The notes beneath the pieces are model-generated. The model was not told where the DNA came from. It saw nothing but the letters and a program-made list of their open reading frames with translations, and did no database searches. The position numbers and the translations under genes were made by a program. DNA of 41,602 bases from Pseudomonadota bacterium (lineage in GTDB: Bacteria > Pseudomonadota > Gammaproteobacteria > Burkholderiales > Rhodocyclaceae): assembly GCA_023459095.1 (NCBI GenBank), contig JAEWVQ010000207.1:1-41602 (forward strand), written 5' to 3'. This document shows positions 36,244-41,602 of the stretch, one piece after another; positions within the stretch are counted from its first letter, which is position 1, and every line of letters starts with the position of its first letter.

Positions 36244-37536
36244 ATGTCACCCGAATCCCCTGTCAGCGTCTTTGCGCCTTCCCTTTACGCCGCACAACTG
36301 TTCGCCGCTCTGTTCGTCGCCCTCGTCCTCGCCGGCCTGATCGTCAAGGCGGTGCTGACCCTGCGTCAGATGCGCCACGTGCGTGCGCACCGCGACGCCG
36401 TTCCTGCGGCCTTCGCCGGGCGCATCAGCCTCGAGGCGCACCGCCGCGCGGCGGCCTACACCGATGCACGCCTGCGCATCGCCCTGATCGAAGCCCCGGT
36501 TTCGGCCGCGTTCGTGCTCGCGCTCACCGTAGGCGGCGGCCTGCAGGCACTGCTCGACTTCGGCGCACGCTTCAGCGCCAATGGCGGCCTCGTGCACGGC
36601 GTCATCGTGCTCGCTGCGCTCGCCGTGCTCGGCTGGCTGGTGGAACTTCCGTTCGCGCTGTACCGCACCTTCGTGCTCGAAAAGCGCTACGGTTTCAACC
36701 GCATGACGCCGCCGCTGTTCGCCGCCGACACCGCGCGCGAAGCATTGCTCGCCGCATTCATCGGTCTCCCCGTGCTCGCTGCCGTGCTATGGCTGATGAT
36801 GGCGATGGGTACGCTGTGGTGGCTGTGGGTCTGGGCGTTCTGGCTCGGTTTCAACCTGCTCGTGCTGATGGTGTGGCCGACCTTCATCGCGCCATTGTTC
36901 AACCGCTTCACGCCGCTCGCCGACGCCGCACTGAAGACGCGCGTCGAAGCGCTGCTCGCGCGCTGCGGCTTTCGCGCCAGGGGCCTCTTCGTCATGGACG
37001 GCTCGCGCCGCTCGGCCCACGGCAACGCCTACTTCACCGGCTTTGGTGCCGCCAAGCGCATCGTCTTCTACGACACCCTACTCGACAAGCTCGACGCCGA
37101 CGAAGTCGAAGCCGTGCTCGCCCACGAACTCGGCCACTTCCACCACCGCCACATCGTCAAGCGCCTCGCGGTGCTTGCGCCCGCCAGCCTGATCCTGCTC
37201 GGCATGCTCGGCGCGCTGCTCGAGCAGCCCTGGTTCTTCAGCGCGCTCGGTGTCAACACCCCGGGCACCGCCGCCGGCCTGGCGCTGTTCTTCCTCGCGC
37301 TTCCCGCCTTCACTTTTGCGCTCACACCGCTGTTCAGCCACTGGTCGCGCAAGCACGAGTTCGAAGCCGACGCCTACGCCGCACGCCAGACCCGCGCGGC
37401 CGATCTGGTGAGCGCACTGGTCAAGCTCTATCGCGACAATGCCGCCACCCTCACCCCCGATCCGCTCTATTCACGCTTTTACGACTCACACCCGCCTGCC
37501 GCGCTGCGCATCGCCCACCTGCAGGCCCTCGACTGA
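36244..37536 (+). CDS. M48-family (Ste24/CAAX protease-like) membrane metalloprotease
   Basis: A 430-aa membrane zinc protease. It has an N-terminal CAAX-protease-type region with several helices, FVLEKRYGFNRMT (family block), HGNAYFTGFG, the HELGH zinc motif (His294, Glu295, His298), and EFEADAYA with Glu374 as third zinc ligand. The layout fits Ste24-like peptidases; in bacteria these act in membrane-protein quality control, and CAAX prenylation is not expected. The start ATG at 36244 is the first after a TAG at 36237. The cytochrome c gene follows after 19 bp and rsgA after that. Confidence 0.92.
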   Translation: MSPESPVSVFAPSLYAAQLFAALFVALVLAGLIVKAVLTLRQMRHVRAHRDAVPAAFAGRISLEAHRRAAAYTDARLRIALIEAPVSAAFVLALTVGGGLQALLDFGARFSANGGLVHGVIVLAALAVLGWLVELPFALYRTFVLEKRYGFNRMTPPLFAADTAREALLAAFIGLPVLAAVLWLMMAMGTLWWLWVWAFWLGFNLLVLMVWPTFIAPLFNRFTPLADAALKTRVEALLARCGFRARGLFVMDGSRRSAHGNAYFTGFGAAKRIVFYDTLLDKLDADEVEAVLAHELGHFHHRHIVKRLAVLAPASLILLGMLGALLEQPWFFSALGVNTPGTAAGLALFFLALPAFTFALTPLFSHWSRKHEFEADAYAARQTRAADLVSALVKLYRDNAATLTPDPLYSRFYDSHPPAALRIAHLQALD

Positions 37537-37555
37537 CCTCCGGAGGACGACAACC

Positions 37556-37873
37556 ATGCCCCCGCTCCGCCTCTCCCTCGCATCCACCGCGCTCATCCTG
37601 AGCGCCACCGCGGCGGCCGCCCCCTTTGCCGACGCCGACCTCGCCACTGGCGAACAACTGCACGCCAAACTGTGCGTGCAGTGCCACGAGACCCGCTTCG
37701 GCGGCGAAGACGGCGCGGCGGTCTACCTGCGGCCGGACCGCCGCGTCCAGTCGGCGAGCGCGCTCACCCAGCAGATCACGACCTGTACGACGATGCTCAA
37801 TCTCGACCTCTTTCCGGAAGACGAGCAGCACCTTGCCGGCTACCTGAACAAGCATTACTACAAGTTCAAGTGA
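37556..37873 (+). CDS. Small periplasmic c-type cytochrome
   Basis: A 105-aa monoheme cytochrome c-like protein. It has a signal peptide (about residues 1-22, ending AAAA), a single haem site CVQCH (40-44), and MLNLDLFPEDEQHLAGYLNKHYYKF at the C-terminal side, where the Met is the likely axial ligand. The partner is unknown. The ATG at 37556 has CGGAGGACG upstream, a strong ribosome site. Its TGA stop overlaps the GTG start of rsgA, an odd pairing of an electron carrier with a ribosome GTPase that also occurs in related bacteria as far as I recall. Confidence 0.87.
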   Translation: MPPLRLSLASTALILSATAAAAPFADADLATGEQLHAKLCVQCHETRFGGEDGAAVYLRPDRRVQSASALTQQITTCTTMLNLDLFPEDEQHLAGYLNKHYYKFK

Positions 37874-38796
37874 GGACGCATTCCGCAAGACGCCACAAGG
37901 GCGCGGCCACCGTCGGCGGCGTGGTCACCGCGGCCTTCGGCCGCCATTACGAGGTCGACACGCCGCAAGGCCGGTTGCGCTGCTATCCGCGCGGCAAGAA
38001 GAGCGTGTTCGCCTGCGGCGACGAGGTCGACATCCTCCCTGGCGGTGATGATCAGGGCGTGATCGAGCACCTGCACCCGCGCCGCAACCTGCTGTGGCGC
38101 TCCGACGCTTTCCGCGAGAAGCTGATCGCGGCCAATCTGAGCCACGTCGTCATCGTCGTCGCCACCGAGCCGGGCTTTTCCGATCTGCTGGTGTCGCGCT
38201 GCATCGTCGCCGCCGAGAGCCAGGAGATCACACCGCTGATCGTGCTCAACAAGGCCGACCTCGGCGAGCGCCTCGATGCGGCGCGTCAGCAGCTCGCGCC
38301 CTATGCCGCGCTCGGCTACGAAATCGTGGAAGTCTCCGCGCTCGCCGGCGCACCCGGTCTGGCGCAGCGCCTGAGCGGCCTGCGCAGCATCTTCGTCGGC
38401 CAGTCCGGCATGGGCAAATCGACCCTGACCAACGCCCTGATCCCCGACGCCAACGCCGCCACGCGCGAAATCTCCACCGCGCTCGACACCGGCAAGCACA
38501 CCACCACCTTCGCCCGCCTCTACCCCGTGGCCGACGCCGGCTGGCTCATCGACAGCCCCGGCCTGCAGGCCTTCGGCCTCGCCCACCTGTCGCCGGACGA
38601 ACTGGCGCAGAGCTTCGTGGAGTTTCGCCCCCACCTCGGCCGCTGCCGCTTCCGCGACTGCCGCCACGAGGCCGAACCGGGCTGCGCCCTGCTCGCCGCA
38701 CGCGACGCAGGCACGATCGGCACGCGCCGCTTCGAGCATTACCGAACCATACGCGCCGAGATCGCCGAAGCGCGGCGGCTCAATCCCGGCTGGTGA
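37870..38796 (+). CDS. rsgA: Ribosome small-subunit GTPase RsgA
   Basis: RsgA (308 aa) helps 30S maturation and carries a circularly permuted GTPase. I see the OB-fold start (GGVVTAAFGRHYEV), NKAD (G4) before GQSGMGKST (G1, from 177), TTTFARL, DSPGLQAF (G3), and the zinc knuckle Cys259, Cys264, His266, Cys272. The start is GTG at 37870, overlapping the cytochrome stop as GTGA. No ATG fits the family N-terminus. Confidence 0.94.
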   Translation: MRTHSARRHKGAATVGGVVTAAFGRHYEVDTPQGRLRCYPRGKKSVFACGDEVDILPGGDDQGVIEHLHPRRNLLWRSDAFREKLIAANLSHVVIVVATEPGFSDLLVSRCIVAAESQEITPLIVLNKADLGERLDAARQQLAPYAALGYEIVEVSALAGAPGLAQRLSGLRSIFVGQSGMGKSTLTNALIPDANAATREISTALDTGKHTTTFARLYPVADAGWLIDSPGLQAFGLAHLSPDELAQSFVEFRPHLGRCRFRDCRHEAEPGCALLAARDAGTIGTRRFEHYRTIRAEIAEARRLNPGW

Positions 38797-38832
38797 CAGC
38801 GGCGCCCGGGCGGCTCAAGCTCTGCCTCAAAA

Positions 38833-38860
38833 ACAAAACCCCGCCGCAGCGGGGTTTTGT
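38833..38860. terminator. Bidirectional terminator between rsgA and the thiolase gene
   Basis: ACAAAACCCCGC (38833-38844) and GCGGGGTTTTGT (38849-38860) form a perfect 12-bp stem with a CGCA loop. A-rich on the left and T-rich on the right, it serves the convergent rsgA (plus) and thiolase (minus) transcripts equally. Confidence 0.88.
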
Positions 38861-38882
38861 TCAAGCGATCAGGTCAGGTCGG

Positions 38883-40064
38883 TCAGACGCGTTCCCAGAT
38901 CGTGGTGATGCCCTGGCCACCACCGATGCACATCGTCGCCATGCCGTAGCGGCCACCGCTGCGCTGCAGCTCATGCAGCAGCTTGGTGATGATCACCGCA
39001 CCGGTGGCGCCCACCGGGTGGCCCAGCGCAATCGCACCGCCATTGGGGTTGGTCTTCGCCGGATCGAGCTCCAGACCCTTGGCCACCGCCAGCGACTGCG
39101 CCGCGAAGGCTTCGTTCGACTCGATCACGTCGATCTTGTCCAGACTCAGCCCGGCGCGCTGCAGCGCGAGCTTGGACGACGGGATCGGGCCTTCGCCCAT
39201 GACGTCGTTGGGAACCCCGGCGATCGCGTAGGAAACCAGGCGGGCCATCGGCTTGTGCCCGGCGGCTGCAGCCTTGGCGGCATCGGCCAGGACCAGGAAG
39301 GCCGCCGCATCGTTGATCCCGGATGCGTTGCCGGCGGTCACCGAACCATCCTTCTTGAACGCCGGCTTCATCTTGGCGAGCGCTTCCAGTGTGGTCGCGC
39401 GCGGATGCTCGTCGGTATCGAACACCACCGTGCCCTTGCGGGTCTCGAAGGTGATCGGCACGATCTGGCTCTTGAAACGGCCGTCGGCGAGCGCGGCGGC
39501 GGCACGGTTCTGCGACTCGAGCGCGAACGCATCCTGATCCTCGCGGCTGATGCCCCACTTGCTCGCCAGGTTCTCGGCGGTGATGCCCATGTGGCCGACG
39601 CCGAACGGATCGGTCAGCACCGCGACCATGGCGTCAATCGCCTTGGTGTCGCCCATGCGCGCGCCCGAACGCAGCGTCGGCATCAGGTAGGCGCCGCGCG
39701 ACATGACTTCGACACCGCCGCCGATCGCGAAGTCGGCATCACCCAGCAGGATCGCCTGCGCCGAGCTGACCACGGCCTGCTGCGCCGAGCCGCATAGGCG
39801 GTTCACCGCGAACGCGACCGAATCCATCGACATCCCACCCTGGATCGTCGCCACGCGCGCGACGTAGGCATAGCGCGACTCGGTGGGGATGCAGTTGCCG
39901 ACCGCAGCAAAGGACACCTGGTGCGGATCGACGCCCGCACGCGCAATGGCCTCCTTCACCACGAGGCCGCCCAGCTCGGCAGGCTCGAGATCCTTCAGCG
40001 ACCCACCGAAACCGCCCACGGCGGAACGCACGGCACTCAGAACAACGACTTCACGACTGGCCAT
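38883..40064 (-). CDS. Acetyl-CoA acetyltransferase / beta-ketothiolase (BktB-like)
   Basis: A 393-aa thiolase. Catalytic residues are Cys91 (NRLCGSAQQA), His349 (ALGHPVGATGA) and Cys379 (MCIGGGQG), with NEAFAAQ also present. Sequence features follow the biosynthetic BktB/PhaA group, which condenses acetyl-CoA with acetyl- or propionyl-CoA for polyhydroxyalkanoate synthesis, but a degradative role is possible. The usual CGSG after the nucleophile is CGSA here. The ATG at 40064 has GAGGAGGGAG upstream. The AmpE/CobD-like gene ends 20 bp before it on the same strand. Confidence 0.93.
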   Translation of the reverse strand: MASREVVVLSAVRSAVGGFGGSLKDLEPAELGGLVVKEAIARAGVDPHQVSFAAVGNCIPTESRYAYVARVATIQGGMSMDSVAFAVNRLCGSAQQAVVSSAQAILLGDADFAIGGGVEVMSRGAYLMPTLRSGARMGDTKAIDAMVAVLTDPFGVGHMGITAENLASKWGISREDQDAFALESQNRAAAALADGRFKSQIVPITFETRKGTVVFDTDEHPRATTLEALAKMKPAFKKDGSVTAGNASGINDAAAFLVLADAAKAAAAGHKPMARLVSYAIAGVPNDVMGEGPIPSSKLALQRAGLSLDKIDVIESNEAFAAQSLAVAKGLELDPAKTNPNGGAIALGHPVGATGAVIITKLLHELQRSGGRYGMATMCIGGGQGITTIWERV

Positions 40065-40084
40065 CACCACTCCCTCCTCGAAAA

Positions 40085-41011
40085 TTAACCACCGACCCAC
40101 CCGGCCACACCGAGCAGTGCCAGCATCAACAGGCATACAAGCAGCGACCGCCACACCAGCCCGACCGTGCTTTGCATGAAATCCGCATCGGCTTCGTCGC
40201 CCAGCCCCATTTCGGGGCGCTCGACGACTTCGCCGGACTCGTGCACCGGCATGCCCAGACGCACGCCGAGCGCACCCGCCCCGCTCGCAATCAGTATAGC
40301 GGACGCCTTGTCCGGCCAAAGCATGGCCTGGGTGCGCCAGCAATACACCGCATCCTCGAAATCACCGACCACCGAGAACGAAGCCGCGGTCAGGCGCGCC
40401 GGCAACCAATCGACGACCTCGAAGGCACGCCGCGCAAAACTGCCGAACTGGCCGAAGGCCTCATCCTGGCGGCCGCCCCACTCGTCGTTGAAGAAACGCG
40501 CCAGGCGATACATCACCGCGCCCGACGGTCCGGGCAGGATCACGAACCAGAACGCCACCGCGAACACGTTGCGGTGCGCAGCAACGAGCGCCTGCTCGAT
40601 CGCCAGACGCGCGATCTCGCTCGAGCTCGCATCGTGATACTGGCCACCGCGCCACTCACCGAGCAGCGAACGGGCGCGGTCGAGCTCCCCCATGCGCAGC
40701 GCGAGATGGATGTCGGTAAAGAAATGGCTTTCCTGGCGGAAGCCGAGGGTCAGGTAGAGGACCGCGATGTTGAACGCGAACGCGGCGAGCGGATGCAGAT
40801 GCCAGAGAAAAAAATAGACCAGCGCGGACGCCGCCGTCGCCAGCACCACGGTCAGCCACCAGGCCAGCTTGCCGTGGCGCGCCTGCCCGTCGTTGAAGCG
40901 CTCGACCATGAACCCCGCGAGCCTGCGCAGCGGATCGACCACCCACTGCTGAACCGGAAGCGGACGAACCTGCTCGATCAGCAGGGCAATGATCAGCGAG
41001 AAAAGCGTCAT
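40085..41011 (-). CDS. AmpE/CobD(CbiB)-like inner-membrane protein
   Basis: A 308-aa membrane protein with an N-terminal helix (MTLFSLIIALLIEQV), two helices near 55-95, further ones in the middle (VFAVAFWFVILPGPSG) and a C-terminal helix (LLVCLLMLALLGVAGW). The start and FEVVDWLPARLTAASFSVVGD match AmpE, the sensor-like protein of the beta-lactamase ampD-ampE locus, and the related CobD/CbiB fold. It lacks a cobalamin context, so AmpE-like is favoured. No ampD is adjacent in the window. The ATG at 41011 is chosen over a longer open frame to 41152. Confidence 0.75.
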   Translation of the reverse strand: MTLFSLIIALLIEQVRPLPVQQWVVDPLRRLAGFMVERFNDGQARHGKLAWWLTVVLATAASALVYFFLWHLHPLAAFAFNIAVLYLTLGFRQESHFFTDIHLALRMGELDRARSLLGEWRGGQYHDASSSEIARLAIEQALVAAHRNVFAVAFWFVILPGPSGAVMYRLARFFNDEWGGRQDEAFGQFGSFARRAFEVVDWLPARLTAASFSVVGDFEDAVYCWRTQAMLWPDKASAILIASGAGALGVRLGMPVHESGEVVERPEMGLGDEADADFMQSTVGLVWRSLLVCLLMLALLGVAGWVGG

Positions 41012-41148
41012 GCGCGGTCGGGGCGGAAAAATAGGGCCGTGGGTATGGCCGGTGAGCCGGATGTGGCCGACGCGATGACCGGCCGATTGTTTGCGGCGAC
41101 GATACCACAAAGCCACGCCAGCGATGTGACGGCGCCGGCCAGCCCGCG

Positions 41149-41602
41149 TCACGCTCCCTGGCGATCGTCCTGCAATACGCGGTACAGCGACATGATGATC
41201 CCCGCGGTGGCTCCCCAGATGTAGTAGTCGTGATAGGGCATGGCATAAAAATGCCGCATCCGCCCCTCGAACTCGCGACTGTGACGCTGGTGGTTGGCGG
41301 GGTCGAGAAAGTGCGCCAGCGGCACCTCGAAGGCCTCCGCAACCTCGAACGCATCGAGCTGCAACTCGAACGGCGGATGCACCAAGCCGACCACCGGGGT
41401 GATGCGAAAGCCCGTGCCGGTGAAGTAATCGGGCAGCGTACCAAGGAACTCGACGTGCTGACGACCGAGACCGATCTCTTCCTCGGTCTCGCGCAGCGCA
41501 GTGGCCAACGGTGAGGCATCCCCCGCCTCCACCCGCCCACCGGGAAAGCTGATCTGCCCGGGATGATGGTGAAGATGGTCGGTGCGGCGGGTGAAGAGCA
41601 GG
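41149..41602 (-). CDS. Nudix hydrolase, CoA pyrophosphatase-like, 5' end cut by window
   Basis: The visible 150 C-terminal residues carry a Nudix box: GGRVEAGDASPLATALRE followed by TEEEIGL, preceded by HHPGQISFPGG, the extended motif of the NudL/YeaB coenzyme A pyrophosphatases that release 3',5'-ADP from CoA. The start lies beyond 41602. It is upstream of the AmpE/CobD-like gene on the same strand with a 137-bp gap, in which I see no confident promoter. Confidence 0.87.
   Translation of the reverse strand, partial: LLFTRRTDHLHHHPGQISFPGGRVEAGDASPLATALRETEEEIGLGRQHVEFLGTLPDYFTGTGFRITPVVGLVHPPFELQLDAFEVAEAFEVPLAHFLDPANHQRHSREFEGRMRHFYAMPYHDYYIWGATAGIIMSLYRVLQDDRQGA

Overview
The window is a dense, GC-rich stretch of bacterial chromosome, almost entirely housekeeping genes on both strands. 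Gene content and order (ribF-ileS-lspA-fkpB-ispH; Rieske gene, then xseB-ispA-dxs; folE2 instead of folE; tsaE-amiC; orn/M48/rsgA; a BktB-like thiolase) point to a betaproteobacterium, most likely Rhodocyclales of the Thauera/Azoarcus type. That placement is my inference from gene content, not a measured result. I see no prophage, transposase, CRISPR array, plasmid gene or tRNA/rRNA gene body.

Layout. 1-150: a strong stable-RNA-type promoter on the minus strand fires out of the left edge, probably into an rRNA or tRNA operon lying outside. 133-3050: queG (minus) diverges from tsaE-amiC. 3099-8796: ribF-ileS-lspA-fkpB-ispH, tightly packed with stop/start overlaps. 8797-9175: non-coding, with two inverted copies of a REP-like element and a terminator. 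9176-10276: a lone Rieske oxygenase (minus). 10402-15396: xseB-ispA-dxs-folE2-LLM oxidoreductase. 15410-16270: DUF3014 protein (minus). 16558-22227: the two aconitases, acnB (minus) and acnA (plus), diverging from a 324-bp region with inverted repeats. 22454-25763: YchJ-like protein, a small membrane protein paired with a two-RCK potassium channel, and a beta-class GST. 25869-28535: VOC protein, AraC regulator, S4 protein, Apa-type phosphorylase and a YkgJ protein. 28831-31692: a minus-strand run dusC - TrmB-like - YecA-family - YkgJ. 31844-35521: rpmE, an ArnT-like membrane glycosyltransferase and pgi. 35582-38796: orn (minus), then M48 protease - cytochrome c - rsgA. 38883-41602: Nudix (cut by the window edge) - AmpE/CobD-like - thiolase on the minus strand.

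Functional themes are isoprenoid precursor synthesis (ispH, ispA, dxs), cofactors (ribF, folE2, queG), translation and tRNA/ribosome work (ileS, tsaE, dusC, TrmB-like, rpmE, rsgA), TCA cycle (two aconitases), and envelope functions (amiC, lspA, M48 protease, glycosyltransferase, AmpE-like protein).

I did not find a clear undescribed multi-gene system. The best leads are the stable-RNA promoter embedded in the end of queG, the REP-like inverted pair, the channel plus small-membrane-protein pair, the Rieske oxygenase between isoprenoid loci, the YkgJ/YecA/TrmB-like cluster, and several structured intergenic sites.
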